Translations under genes and position numbers: made by a program | NCBI RefSeq assembly: GCF_025144995.1 | Contig: NZ_CP102250.1 | Coordinates: 124,001-188,000 of the forward strand | DNA: 64,000 bases | Direction of reading: 5' to 3' | Source of the DNA: Alistipes indistinctus YIT 12060 | Lineage (GTDB): Bacteria; Bacteroidota; Bacteroidia; Bacteroidales; Rikenellaceae | Shown here: one piece after another, positions 43,800 to 51,468 of the stretch | Layout of the letters: each line of letters starts with the position of its first letter | Numbering within the stretch: position 1 is the first letter of the stretch | The notes under the pieces: model-generated | What the model was told of the DNA's origin: nothing | Database searches by the model: none | The model's input: the letters and a program-made list of their open reading frames with translations, nothing else

Positions 43800-44242
43800 C
43801 TCAACTCACATGTTTTAAAATCCACCGTCAACCGATAAAATCCCAGCACATCCGAGCCGATCAATCCTCTTACGTTCTTTCCGGTAGCCCGCCGTAGACT
43901 GGTCATGTCCTGTACCGCGAAGCTGGCCGAATACGGGATGCTGTCGAGCGTGAACGGGATTCTTCCGGTGGTCTTTAGAGGGATATAGGTTCCGTCTACG
44001 CCGATTACCTCTAAGCCGGTAGCCATGTAGTAGATTTTCGCTTCGTCACAGAGCTTTTTATCCAGCATAGATGTAGACGCTCCGGTATCTATTAAGAATA
44101 GCTCCCGTTGGCCGTTTATCGTGGCATAGACGAAGGGAACACGGTCGAAGATGATCTTGCCCGGCTTGGTCTTGTTGAGCTCACAGGCGGCAAGAATCAC
44201 GGCTATAAAGGCAAGAAGAAAATAAAGTAATGTTCTTTTCAT
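43796..44242 (-). CDS. Retropepsin-like aspartic protease lipoprotein
   Basis: 148 residues with a lipoprotein signal (membrane helix about 5-17 and LAAC at residues 17-20). The catalytic LFLIDTGASTSML lies near residues 48-60, with the flap region after it and the family's second conserved stretch GLIGSDVLGFYRLTVDF near the C-terminus. It resembles single-domain retropepsin-like proteases (clan AA), which dimerise. Surface anchoring in a lysogen or lysing cell is unusual for a phage. Confidence 0.7.
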   Translation of the reverse strand: MKRTLLYFLLAFIAVILAACELNKTKPGKIIFDRVPFVYATINGQRELFLIDTGASTSMLDKKLCDEAKIYYMATGLEVIGVDGTYIPLKTTGRIPFTLDSIPYSASFAVQDMTSLRRATGKNVRGLIGSDVLGFYRLTVDFKTCELR

Positions 44243-44257
44243 ATTTCAGGTTTTTGT

Positions 44258-44336
44258 TATTTTTGCATTACCAAATTTCATATTGGCTTTGGGTTTGGGT
44301 GATAGTAGGAGGGTGAGGCGGACACCCTCCGTTTTT
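44258..44336 (+). ncRNA. Candidate small RNA with its own promoter and terminator
   Basis: TATTTTTG (44258-44265, exact TAnnTTTG) followed by a GGAGGGTG/CACCCTCC hairpin and GTTTTTC (44308-44336) on the plus strand, opposite to all surrounding genes. A transcript from about 44272 would be roughly 65 bases. It lies between two leftward genes and has no reading frame worth noting. Confidence 0.35.
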
Positions 44337-44722
44337 CAGAACTCTGACCGCTTTTCTTCGATCAGTTTACGTAACTCTTCCTTCATTTTTTCTATCTCGT
44401 GGCTCCGCTCCATGAGTTCCCGCCTCTCTTCGTCACTCATTCGCGGACATCCCCTCAGCCAGCTATCGAAGTTTGGGGAAGGTATATCGAGAGTTCCGCA
44501 GTCCATACAGTAGTCATACCACTTGACAAAATCTTCTCTCGGGACATTCTGATCCACTGCGGTGCGGATGGTATTTATATTCACGAAGTAGTCACCCAGC
44601 TCGATAACACCTCCGACTTCATCACCTATCCAGAAATCCGGATAATAATCGAAGCCGTACATCTCGCAAAAGGCCTTCAGATAGGCGTTGCAGGCGTTTA
44701 TATAGTCTGATTTAAGGCTCAT
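44336..44722 (-). CDS. Acidic phage protein of unknown function
   Basis: 128 residues, Asp/Glu-rich at the C-terminus, with aromatic patches (YGFDYYPDFWIGDEVGG). It is part of the run of small early genes; no motif recognised. Confidence 0.5.
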   Translation of the reverse strand: MSLKSDYINACNAYLKAFCEMYGFDYYPDFWIGDEVGGVIELGDYFVNINTIRTAVDQNVPREDFVKWYDYCMDCGTLDIPSPNFDSWLRGCPRMSDEERRELMERSHEIEKMKEELRKLIEEKRSEF

Positions 44723-44736
44723 ATGATTTTTATTGT

Positions 44737-44886
44737 TTATGCCTGCGGCGTGATATTTTCAATGTGTTCTTTTGTCGTCTTTTGATTCTGTTCGGAGATA
44801 TACTCACCGAAATACTCGTCTACAGCACTCTCAAGCTCCTCCAGGCTGTTGTATCCATTGTAGGGACCTTTCGTTTCTTCGGTCAT
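44737..44886 (-). CDS. Acidic 49-residue phage microprotein
   Basis: ATG at 44886, stop at 44737-44739. Very acidic (MTEETKGPYNGYNSLEELE...), one helix. It follows the 74-residue gene by six bases. Small size limits confidence, but composition and spacing match its neighbours. Confidence 0.4.
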   Translation of the reverse strand: MTEETKGPYNGYNSLEELESAVDEYFGEYISEQNQKTTKEHIENITPQA

Positions 44887-44892
44887 CCTCTC

Positions 44893-45117
44893 TTATTTTT
44901 CGCCTTGCGGCAGTGGGTATTTTCGTCTCTCGTTGTCAACATAAAACTGCTGGCACTCATTTAGAAATTCAAAGAAATCTCCCGGGGAGAACCACACATC
45001 ATCTCCATAACCTGATGTTGATGTTATAGCAAGTATATAGCCGTCATTATCCGGGCTGATCGAGAGCGACATTTCGGAATCGTCTATGCTATCTTTAAAT
45101 ACTATCTGCTTTTTCAT
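44893..45117 (-). CDS. Small phage protein of unknown function
   Basis: 74 residues, mixed beta, with a SGYGDDVWFSPGDFFEFLNE stretch. Its ATG overlaps the upstream stop (ATGA). Confidence 0.45.
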   Translation of the reverse strand: MKKQIVFKDSIDDSEMSLSISPDNDGYILAITSTSGYGDDVWFSPGDFFEFLNECQQFYVDNERRKYPLPQGEK

Positions 45118-45287
45118 TCTTCTCTTTTTTTCTCAATTTTCACTTTCAACCTCTGGAAGTTCCGCAACTCCCGAATAGCCCCGTCTATGGCCTTGCCGAT
45201 CTCGGTGGGATTGGGCTGCTCTATATCCGCTCCGCGTCTCCACTTCTGGAAATAGTGAAGCTGGTTAATGATCTCCTTGACTTTCAT
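45114..45287 (-). CDS. Small phage protein of unknown function
   Basis: 57 residues from the ATG at 45287 to the TGA at 45114-45116. The sequence (INQLHYFQKWRRGADIEQPN...) ends in a basic helix. I recall similar small proteins in Bacteroidales phages but no function. Coupled to the downstream gene by ATGA. Confidence 0.5.
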   Translation of the reverse strand: MKVKEIINQLHYFQKWRRGADIEQPNPTEIGKAIDGAIRELRNFQRLKVKIEKKREE

Positions 45288-45468
45288 TTTTTATCTCTTC
45301 AATCGTCACCCTCACAGGGCGGCAGGTGTGACTCTCTTTCTCGTAATTGCCCCACGAGGATTGGCCGATGAAATCTTCAATACACCATTCCTCGTTCGGG
45401 CGTAGTGACCATTCTACGGGTTTCCCTTCCGGATCAAACACCGCCCACATTTTGATTGTTGTGCTCAT
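45265..45468 (-). CDS. Small phage protein of unknown function
   Basis: 67 residues with three tryptophans (MWAVFDPEGKPVEWSLRPNEEW). It overlaps its downstream neighbour by 23 bases and its upstream neighbour by four, showing tight packing of the early operon. Confidence 0.45.
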   Translation of the reverse strand: MSTTIKMWAVFDPEGKPVEWSLRPNEEWCIEDFIGQSSWGNYEKESHTCRPVRVTIEEIKNESQGDH

Positions 45469-45779
45469 ATTCCCAATGCTTTTTCAATCAACTTTCTGTT
45501 TTCCGAGTACTGAATCGCGAAGTCAGCGTATCTACTATCCCCGGTGTGCGTGTTGTCCAGGTCTTTGAGTAGATCGTTGGTTTTCTGCAAGGCTTCCAGC
45601 AATTCCGGGGCGGCGGCGATAAGACGGGCGTTGGCCTCGGCCACTTCTTTATCTAAATTAAGAATTGAAGTATCTTTCCCATCGTACACGATCGCGATCT
45701 CGTAGTCTGACTCTGCCGGATATATATCTCTTACGTCTCGCTCCCACGGCCCCGGCGTGCCTTTAAATTTCGGTTTCAT
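45465..45779 (-). CDS. Phage protein with a GPWERD/ANARLIAAAPELLEAL motif
   Basis: 104 residues. GTPGPWERDVR at the N-terminus and EANARLIAAAPELLEAL in the middle are common in small early proteins of many phages (the EANARLIAAAPE segment is widespread across phage lineages). Function unknown; the next gene starts at the stop. Confidence 0.65.
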   Translation of the reverse strand: MKPKFKGTPGPWERDVRDIYPAESDYEIAIVYDGKDTSILNLDKEVAEANARLIAAAPELLEALQKTNDLLKDLDNTHTGDSRYADFAIQYSENRKLIEKALGI

Positions 45780-45994
45780 TATTCCTGTTTACGTTCGTGA
45801 AGTTTACACCAGTTTGTACTTTTGACTGCAAAAGAGCCAATTGCACATCGTAAGTTCTTTTGATACACACGATACTCATCGTAAAAATGTGTGCCACGCA
45901 CTTCATCATAAGTAAAGTATTTACAATTATTGCACATTGGGGCTTTCTTATCAAATCCTTGCTCCTGCTTGATTTGGTTGACGGTCTTTTTCAT
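45779..45994 (-). CDS. Small protein with a possible Cys metal site
   Basis: 71 residues from the ATG at 45994 (the open frame to 46063 is ignored). It has a CNNCKYF pair, then two further Cys (RCAIG, NWCKLHE), a plausible four-Cys zinc site in a stretch of 40 residues. Unknown function. Confidence 0.5.
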   Translation of the reverse strand: MKKTVNQIKQEQGFDKKAPMCNNCKYFTYDEVRGTHFYDEYRVYQKNLRCAIGSFAVKSTNWCKLHERKQE

Positions 45995-46028
45995 CTTCTT
46001 ACTCCTGTTATGCCCGAAGGCGGTTACT

Positions 46029-46397
46029 TTAATCGTAGTCCATGAAATCATCTTGAAAAACAAACTGACGGCAATCCTTATCCCACATTATTTCCTTTCC
46101 CTGCTTGAAGAAAACATCACTGTGCTCGTCGAATAATGCACATAAACCTATTTGGGTGGTTTCGTCAGAAAAATAGTTTTTGTTGTTATATTCCTTGTAT
46201 GTCTCAAGGTCACTAATGACAGGAGCAAGAATCTTCTTAGTGTCGTCATTCTCGTACACCTCCATGAATAGGAATGTTCCGCTTTGATACATGTCCATGT
46301 CTGCAACATGATCTCCTTCGACCAATTGATTCATAATATCCAAAGTCAAATTCGGATTCTCGTAAAATTCCTGAGTAAAAAAATCTTTTCTTTCCAT
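46029..46397 (-). CDS. Acidic phage protein of unknown function
   Basis: 122 residues, strongly acidic (many Asp/Glu, ending DDFMDYD), with a possible DNA-mimic character. No family. In an operon of small early proteins this could be an anti-host or anti-defence factor, but that is speculation. Confidence 0.45.
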   Translation of the reverse strand: MERKDFFTQEFYENPNLTLDIMNQLVEGDHVADMDMYQSGTFLFMEVYENDDTKKILAPVISDLETYKEYNNKNYFSDETTQIGLCALFDEHSDVFFKQGKEIMWDKDCRQFVFQDDFMDYD

Positions 46398-46414
46398 AGT
46401 TTTTATTGTTTTAG

Positions 46415-46834
46415 TTACTCCTTTACTCGTTCGATGTGACGCCAGTGGGTGACATATTGGCTAATATCGCGCCCTGTTGAATCTTCTACCCAGCAACCGT
46501 CTCGGCCAAATTCGGCAAAAGCATAACCGGATTCGGAAAAAAGAGGGCATTTGACCGAGTAATATTTTTCGTCGTAAGGCTCACCGGGTTCCGGCAATTC
46601 ATCCTCCACACTGATCCACCGATATGCCTTTTCCAGACCTCTGCGGTAGCCGAAAGCATCACCGGCGAGGAAACCATCCCGATACTCCTGATAGCGGGCC
46701 CGACACCTGGTGTGATACCCTGCTACATTTCTGTCAAAAGGCCGACAATCAAACTCTTTGCAATTAGTACTTTTGCAGCGCTCTGCAATATGATCGTGCG
46801 CGTACTCTCTGGCCGCTTCTTGGGGTGTTTTCAT
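46415..46834 (-). CDS. DUF551-like phage protein
   Basis: 139 residues. The C-terminal 75 residues start WISVEDELPEPG and end VTHWRHI, the DUF551 pattern seen in many phage small proteins; the N-terminal part has a Cys/His-containing segment (CKSTNCKEFDC). Overlaps the upstream gene by four bases. Confidence 0.6.
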   Translation of the reverse strand: MKTPQEAAREYAHDHIAERCKSTNCKEFDCRPFDRNVAGYHTRCRARYQEYRDGFLAGDAFGYRRGLEKAYRWISVEDELPEPGEPYDEKYYSVKCPLFSESGYAFAEFGRDGCWVEDSTGRDISQYVTHWRHIERVKE

Positions 46835-47043
46835 AGCTCGTTCTGTTTAAGTTTATCCATTGTAATTCCCCGGCCTCGGCCATTCTTGCGGATTCGCTCG
46901 ATTTTTTGGATTCTCCGAATAATTCCTGTCGGTTGAAGATTTGCATCAAGTCCTGAGTACGCTACAACCTCATTCAGCCAGGTTTCAACGCTTACTCCTT
47001 TGGGTGGTCCCTGCCAAATGCCGCCTATCAGATAGTTTTTCAT
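46831..47043 (-). CDS. Small phage protein of unknown function
   Basis: 70 residues with a basic C-terminal third (RRIQKIERIRKNGRGRG). Overlaps both neighbours by four bases. Confidence 0.4.
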   Translation of the reverse strand: MKNYLIGGIWQGPPKGVSVETWLNEVVAYSGLDANLQPTGIIRRIQKIERIRKNGRGRGITMDKLKQNEL

Positions 47044-47483
47044 TTCCCGTTATTTTTGAAGTATTCGACAATCTCTTCGGCGGTAGCTTTGCGGTAATAA
47101 CCTGATGGCACGTCTACAAAAGAATCGAATCGCGCAGGCTCATTGAAAACAAACTTCCGAACACCGTTTTTACCCTCATTGGTCGGATACTCTGTGTATG
47201 CATACCATTGTTTCCGGTCGTTCTCGTCATTCATCGCCGCCAGGGCTTTGAACAGCTCGATGTTGTCGCCGCAGTCGATATAGCCTTTTGAAACCATCTC
47301 TGACTGTGTGACGGGGGATTCAAACGCGCATAATAGACAACCCGATGTAACATCTACATACAACACGTTAGATTCAAGACCCCGCATAAGAAATTTATAT
47401 CCAATCCCTTCCAGCCACTCGATCAACTCTTTTCGCTTCTCCGGATTCTCAACCCGAACAAAGCAGGGGGTAGTGAAGGTCAT
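47040..47483 (-). CDS. Phage protein of unknown function
   Basis: 147 residues with mixed alpha/beta pattern, e.g. EKRKELIEWLEGIGYKFL and a C-terminal YYRKATAEEIVEYF motif. The terminal ATAEEIVEYF helix is common in small phage proteins. Overlaps both neighbours by four bases. Confidence 0.5.
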   Translation of the reverse strand: MTFTTPCFVRVENPEKRKELIEWLEGIGYKFLMRGLESNVLYVDVTSGCLLCAFESPVTQSEMVSKGYIDCGDNIELFKALAAMNDENDRKQWYAYTEYPTNEGKNGVRKFVFNEPARFDSFVDVPSGYYRKATAEEIVEYFKNNGK

Positions 47484-47743
47484 TGCTTGTTGAGTTTTTG
47501 AATGAATAATCCTCGTAATCTGAACTTAACGTTATCAAAATCCTGCACACATTCAGCCGTCATAAATTCCGTAAAATCCAGACTGTCGAACGCGCATACC
47601 GCTCTTGCTTTCAGCGCTTCGATCTCCTCTTCTGCGTCCTGCTCGGCAAGCATCACGCAATACTCAATATCAGCAGCGGTGAATTGAAGGTTTCCGATCT
47701 TGATATGCCCATTGATAAATTCTTCTGCTCGTTTGCTTTTCAT
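47480..47743 (-). CDS. Small phage protein of unknown function
   Basis: 87 residues, helical and acidic in the middle. It begins four bases before the methylase stop, so translation is coupled to the methylase gene. Confidence 0.4.
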   Translation of the reverse strand: MKSKRAEEFINGHIKIGNLQFTAADIEYCVMLAEQDAEEEIEALKARAVCAFDSLDFTEFMTAECVQDFDNVKFRLRGLFIQKLNKQ

Positions 47744-48627
47744 CTCCCGCTCCTTTCTGCCCTCGATAGGGCTTCATACTCGTTGATCGTTTCAAAAATC
47801 TGTAATACCACTTGGGGAACTACGGCGTTTCCGTAGGCTTTGATGGCCTGCTCCCGCCATCGGTTGTAGGCTTTGGCCCGCCGGGGTGTTAGGATTCCTT
47901 CAAAAACGGCATCAAAATCCAACCAGTCGGAAAGCCCATCATCTCCTCGACGAACAGGGGATTGAGTTGGGAAGTTTCGCCAGTTTGGCGGTATACTAAC
48001 TCGCTCATTTCTTCGCCGAGGTTGCTCTTGCCCCTGTCTCTCTTGGCATGGCGACAATCCTGCACTTTCGGAGTAGGAAGCAACCCCACCGGATAAAATT
48101 TCGTCTTTCCGTTCTCGCACATCTTCAATCCCTGCGTCTGCGCGGTGGGCAACAAACCATGTCCGGTACCTTTGGTGTGGAGCGCCGACACCGCAAGCTG
48201 GAAGTACATACGGCTGGACTTCGTAACCTTCCGCTTCCAGGTCAGCGCACACCTGTTCGAATACCAACCCGTCCGACCAACTAACAATCCCGTAAACGTT
48301 CTCGCCCACGACCCAACGGGGTTGAACAACCCGAATAACTCCGAGCATTTCGGGCCACAGGTAGCGGTCATCTTCGGTTCCTTTTTGCTTTCCGGCAGTT
48401 GAAAACGGCTGGCAGGGAAAACCTCCTGTGAACACGTCGATAAGTCCTCGGTAAACGGCAAAGTCAGCTGTTCGTATGTCTGTGAATTGCTCTGCATATG
48501 GAAAGTGGTGTTTTAGTACGGTTTGACAAAAAGGGTCTATCTCGCAGTTGAAAAGGTTTTGCCATCCGACCCATTCGGCGGCGAGGTCAAAACCTCCGAT
48601 CCCTGAGAACGAACTGCCGTGTGTCAT
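47740..48627 (-). CDS. Orphan DNA (cytosine-5) methyltransferase
   Basis: 295 residues. Motif I is FSGIGGFDLAAE (about residues 7-18), motif IV GGFPCQPFSTAGKQKG (about 68-83, catalytic Cys in PCQ), motif VI ENVYGI, motif VIII PHQRYRTWFVA and motif X AYGNAVVPQV near the C-terminus. The target-recognition region is short. No restriction endonuclease gene is nearby, so it is an orphan phage methylase that may protect phage DNA from host restriction. A second frame (47889-48497) overlaps residues 44-246 of this gene. Confidence 0.9.
   Translation of the reverse strand: MTHGSSFSGIGGFDLAAEWVGWQNLFNCEIDPFCQTVLKHHFPYAEQFTDIRTADFAVYRGLIDVFTGGFPCQPFSTAGKQKGTEDDRYLWPEMLGVIRVVQPRWVVGENVYGIVSWSDGLVFEQVCADLEAEGYEVQPYVLPACGVGAPHQRYRTWFVAHRADAGIEDVRERKDEILSGGVASYSESAGLSPCQERQGQEQPRRRNERVSIPPNWRNFPTQSPVRRGDDGLSDWLDFDAVFEGILTPRRAKAYNRWREQAIKAYGNAVVPQVVLQIFETINEYEALSRAERSGR
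47889..48497 (-). CDS. Out-of-frame ORF inside the methylase gene, conserved-looking
   Basis: A 202-residue frame, same strand, wholly inside the methylase gene. It has FNPVGSWARTFTGLLVG, WYSNRCALTWKRKVT, FQLAVSALHTKGTGHGLLPT, a second GLLPTPKVQD, and LNPLFVEEMMGFPTGW at the C-terminus. I recognise this GLLPT...LNPxFVEExMGFPxGW pattern from phage proteins that occur beside C5 methylases. So both frames look selected. Whether it is translated is unknown; the ATG at 48497 lies 20 bases before a stop in its own frame and has no obvious ribosome binding site. Confidence 0.5.
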   Translation of the reverse strand: MQSNSQTYEQLTLPFTEDLSTCSQEVFPASRFQLPESKKEPKMTATCGPKCSELFGLFNPVGSWARTFTGLLVGRTGWYSNRCALTWKRKVTKSSRMYFQLAVSALHTKGTGHGLLPTAQTQGLKMCENGKTKFYPVGLLPTPKVQDCRHAKRDRGKSNLGEEMSELVYRQTGETSQLNPLFVEEMMGFPTGWILMPFLKES

Positions 48628-48659
48628 CTCTCTTCATTCTGTGCCCCGGAGGGGACGGC

Positions 48660-48914
48660 TTACAAACACTCTTTGATCCTGCCGAGAATCTTATCATCGG
48701 ACACTTGATAACCCAGCGAAAGGACATCGCACAGGATGCGTCTGAATTCTCCGGGTTTGTAATTCTCGACGGTAGTTGTTTCCAGATTAACCCTGGCGGA
48801 CAACTCCCTGCGGATAACCTCGCCACGCAGCTCATCATCATCGATTTTCTCCAGTATATCTCTTACATAAAATTCAACTTCGGTATCGACGTCCAAACTA
48901 ATGTATTTACTCAT
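48660..48914 (-). CDS. Small acidic phage protein of unknown function
   Basis: 84 residues from the ATG at 48914 (an upstream open frame to 49022 overlaps the next gene). It has a VEFYVRDILEKIDDDELRGE stretch and ends in ILGRIKECL. It is coupled by ATGA to the upstream gene. Confidence 0.45.
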   Translation of the reverse strand: MSKYISLDVDTEVEFYVRDILEKIDDDELRGEVIRRELSARVNLETTTVENYKPGEFRRILCDVLSLGYQVSDDKILGRIKECL

Positions 48915-49129
48915 GATTGTCTGGTTTTTAATAGTTTTGCGTATCTGTCTTTCGGCGTATCCCCGATGTGGATTAATCCTGCTTCTTTCAGCCTTTCGAG
49001 CTCTTCGGCCATCTCGAACCAACTGATCGAAAGTTTGTCGTAGATACTCCGGAAAACAATGTTCAGCGGCTCGATTCTTTTCTCTTTTCGTTCGGCGGTC
49101 AGTTGCTCGATAGCTTCAAGGACGGTCAT
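48911..49129 (-). CDS. Small phage protein of unknown function
   Basis: 72 residues, helical, with a winged-helix-like pattern in the C-terminal half (WFEMAEELERLKEAGLIHIGD). Overlaps both neighbours by four bases. Confidence 0.45.
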   Translation of the reverse strand: MTVLEAIEQLTAERKEKRIEPLNIVFRSIYDKLSISWFEMAEELERLKEAGLIHIGDTPKDRYAKLLKTRQS

Positions 49130-49245
49130 TTCTCTTTGCTTTTGAAGTAGTTTAACAGTTCATCCAAACTCATCAGGAGGGTAAATCTTTCCTTGTCGTG
49201 ACATCTGGTGTCGGCAACTTCGGAACAGGTGTAGTTATCTTTCAT
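49126..49245 (-). CDS. 39-residue phage microprotein
   Basis: ATG at 49245, TGA at 49126-49128 overlapping the next ATG. The sequence (MKDNYTCSEVADTRCHDKE...) has two cysteines and a hydrophobic C-terminal helix. Supported mainly by its ATGA coupling and lack of a gap. Confidence 0.4.
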   Translation of the reverse strand: MKDNYTCSEVADTRCHDKERFTLLMSLDELLNYFKSKEK

Positions 49246-49248
49246 GCT

Positions 49249-49950
49249 TTATCTACGGCTACTTCCGTTTAGCTTAATGAAGTTGAACATCTGTTTTAAT
49301 CTGTCACCAAGCATCTTCCCATACATCTCAGAAAGAGATTCAAGCGTGAAATTTCCGGTAGCGTGGGTTATGGTTCCTTTGCGGTGACGCTCAAAGAGAA
49401 GATCGATCATCGGGGTTGATTCATTGCCGTAGTCTTTGGCGACTTTGGGCTCCCGGCCTATCTCGTCAATCACGAGCGGAGTATGAAGCATTTGGCTTGT
49501 GATACCTGATTTGGCAAGGTTGTACAACTCCATGCTTGTTTTAAACAGAACCGGGCAAACCTGCAATCCTTTCGACTGGACGAACTGATTGACCAACCTT
49601 GAATAAGCGTCCATTATCAGGGATTTTCCACAACCATAGCTCCCGATCAGGGCAACTCCGAGGAATAAATTTCCAGAGAAAGATTTATCCATTGTCGAGT
49701 ATTTGTAGAGTTCGAGTATGACCGGCTCGTTACTGCGGTCTATCGTGAACTCGGAATACTCCCCGCGTTCGGACATCACGAGCTCCGCAAAAGCTTTCAT
49801 CAATCTGGTGAAATCTGCCGGGGAATAGTCCAAAACGATTCTCTTGCGGATGGCAGCGCGGTATTTTTCCTCACGTTGAATTTGAAGGGACTTGATAATC
49901 CCGTCAATCGAAATCAGATCCTGAGATGCGTGTTGGGATATATTTTCCAT
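49249..49950 (-). CDS. DnaC-like helicase loader ATPase
   Basis: 233 residues with a Walker A GSYGCGKS (about 103-110) and Walker B LVIDEIGRE (about 159-167), typical of DnaC/DnaI family loaders; the C-terminal half ends in HRKGTITHATGNFTLESLSEMYG (sensor-like Asn). It would load host or phage replicative helicase. Its start lies inside the initiator gene upstream (47-base overlap). Confidence 0.8.
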   Translation of the reverse strand: MENISQHASQDLISIDGIIKSLQIQREEKYRAAIRKRIVLDYSPADFTRLMKAFAELVMSERGEYSEFTIDRSNEPVILELYKYSTMDKSFSGNLFLGVALIGSYGCGKSLIMDAYSRLVNQFVQSKGLQVCPVLFKTSMELYNLAKSGITSQMLHTPLVIDEIGREPKVAKDYGNESTPMIDLLFERHRKGTITHATGNFTLESLSEMYGKMLGDRLKQMFNFIKLNGSSRR

Positions 49951-50629
49951 TTTTCTGAGGTTTTTGTTTGTCCAGTTGAATCTTTAGCCAGCTCACAAAG
50001 TGGCTTTTCGTGTCATGTAGGGATTTTACCGTGTCTCCTCGGATGCGAAGTTCCCCGAAGAATTTGTCGAGCCACATTCGAGCCTCCTGTGTGTTTTTCA
50101 ATCCACGCTGCATAGCTACCTGATCCAACCAGATTGTCTGCGTTTGCAATTCTTGTTGAACAATTGAGAGCTCTGAGGTGAAATCCGAGCCTTCGGATGG
50201 TGGTTGTGTTTCCCCCATACCCCCTTCTTCTTTTTCTTCTTCCTTGTATGTGTCTTTTTCTTCAAGGGTATCAATACCCTTTGGATACCCTTTCAATACC
50301 CTTTCATATAAACCGTGTTTTTGAAGAAGTGAGATGATTTTTTTATGAGGCCGGCACGATTCCGTCAATTGCCCGTATTGAAATTCTATAAAGTCCGGGA
50401 TGAAATATTTGTTTGCGCCGATTTGCTCAATTCTTCCCGACAATGCCGACAAATCATCATGGGTGACCCGATCGCCTATGTAAGCTGACGCAAGCGCCCA
50501 ATTGGCCGACCAAACACCCGCTTGGTCGCATTTATCGAAGATGAACCGGACAAGGCATTTATGCTTACAAGAGAGAGACATAAACCACTCTTTGTCCCAC
50601 AAATCGGTATCTGTAAATCGTTTTGCCAT
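49904..50629 (-). CDS. Replication initiator-like protein, wHTH plus DUF7833-like C-terminus
   Basis: 241 residues. The N-terminal 110 residues look like a winged helix (TDTDLWDKEWFMSLSCKHKCL, FIFDKCDQAGVW). An acidic linker (EEKDTYKEEEKEEGG) leads to a C-terminal domain with MWLDKFFGELRIRGD and KSHFVSWLKIQL, a pattern seen in Bacteroidetes replication proteins. Position next to a DnaC-like gene fits an origin-binding initiator, as in lambda O/P pairs. No iterons were identified within it. Confidence 0.65.
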   Translation of the reverse strand: MAKRFTDTDLWDKEWFMSLSCKHKCLVRFIFDKCDQAGVWSANWALASAYIGDRVTHDDLSALSGRIEQIGANKYFIPDFIEFQYGQLTESCRPHKKIISLLQKHGLYERVLKGYPKGIDTLEEKDTYKEEEKEEGGMGETQPPSEGSDFTSELSIVQQELQTQTIWLDQVAMQRGLKNTQEARMWLDKFFGELRIRGDTVKSLHDTKSHFVSWLKIQLDKQKPQKNGKYIPTRISGSDFD

Positions 50630-50641
50630 TACTTATATTTC

Positions 50642-51031
50642 TTACAATCCTTTTTGCTCTTTAAGCCTTTTAACCTCCTGCTGATAGTGCTTTATTAGCA
50701 CCGTATATTCGGTCGGCCCGATTTTACTGATGTTGTGTCTTTTGATGTCCAAATAGGAAATAACCTTATCCCCGTACTTCTCGATAAGACCGTGATTATA
50801 TCCGATCATATTGCCTTCGTCGAACCTATTACAACTCCTGCATTGTAGATTCACGTTCTTTTCATCGAACCGCAGGCTCATGTGTTTCCGGTTGACATAA
50901 TGACCTGCATCCGCATCCTTCCAAAAAACTACCTTTCCGCACGAAATACAGCGTCCGTAACCATTGCTGTCGGAATCCCTCAGTCGGACATATTCGCTGA
51001 AAATTCGGTCTAATTTGGCTTTGTAATTCAT
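50642..51031 (-). CDS. ninG: NinG-like recombination protein
   Basis: 129 residues with the NinG/Rap pattern: CISCGKVVFW, DADAGHYVNR, LRFDEKNVNLQCRSCNRF and EGNMIGYNHGLIEKYG. The two CxxC pairs bind zinc. NinG (lambda Rap) promotes recombination by strand exchange and resolving branched DNA. It lies in the recombination block and its stop is 12 bases from the initiator gene. Confidence 0.82.
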   Translation of the reverse strand: MNYKAKLDRIFSEYVRLRDSDSNGYGRCISCGKVVFWKDADAGHYVNRKHMSLRFDEKNVNLQCRSCNRFDEGNMIGYNHGLIEKYGDKVISYLDIKRHNISKIGPTEYTVLIKHYQQEVKRLKEQKGL

Positions 51032-51468
51032 TAGTAACCCCTCCCATCCAATCTAACCTGCTCCTTTACGAAACTTATCTGCGTCCTGAGATTATCAGAT
51101 TGATGTTTGCAGGTGGCGTTGATCCGGTCCAACCACTTGACTAACCTGTTTTCATGCCGGCAGCAACTCGTCAGGTATTTATTGGCTACCGTGGCCGCCA
51201 TGCAATCGATTCGCTCTTTGTTTTCCTCGAAAGCCTTATTGATGGCTTCCTCCTGCAGGAAAACAGCCTCGGCAAGCATCTCACCGGATCGGGCCATGTA
51301 GACATTGAGAGTGGATAGCCGGTCGAGCAATACATTTATTTCACCGGAATAATGGGCGTTGAGATACTGCTGTATATCGTGGGCTTCCCTGCAAAGCGGT
51401 TCGAGCCTGCCAACCATTGTTTCAGGCAGTAACTCCCCATTATACTCCACCAGAATATCATCCATCAT
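51031..51468 (-). CDS. Coiled-coil protein of the recombination block
   Basis: 145 residues, helical, with Cys/His near the middle (SCCRHENRLVKW). It overlaps the YqaJ-like gene by four bases and ends at the NinG start, so it is likely an accessory of phage recombination. No family recognised. Confidence 0.5.
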   Translation of the reverse strand: MMDDILVEYNGELLPETMVGRLEPLCREAHDIQQYLNAHYSGEINVLLDRLSTLNVYMARSGEMLAEAVFLQEEAINKAFEENKERIDCMAATVANKYLTSCCRHENRLVKWLDRINATCKHQSDNLRTQISFVKEQVRLDGRGY

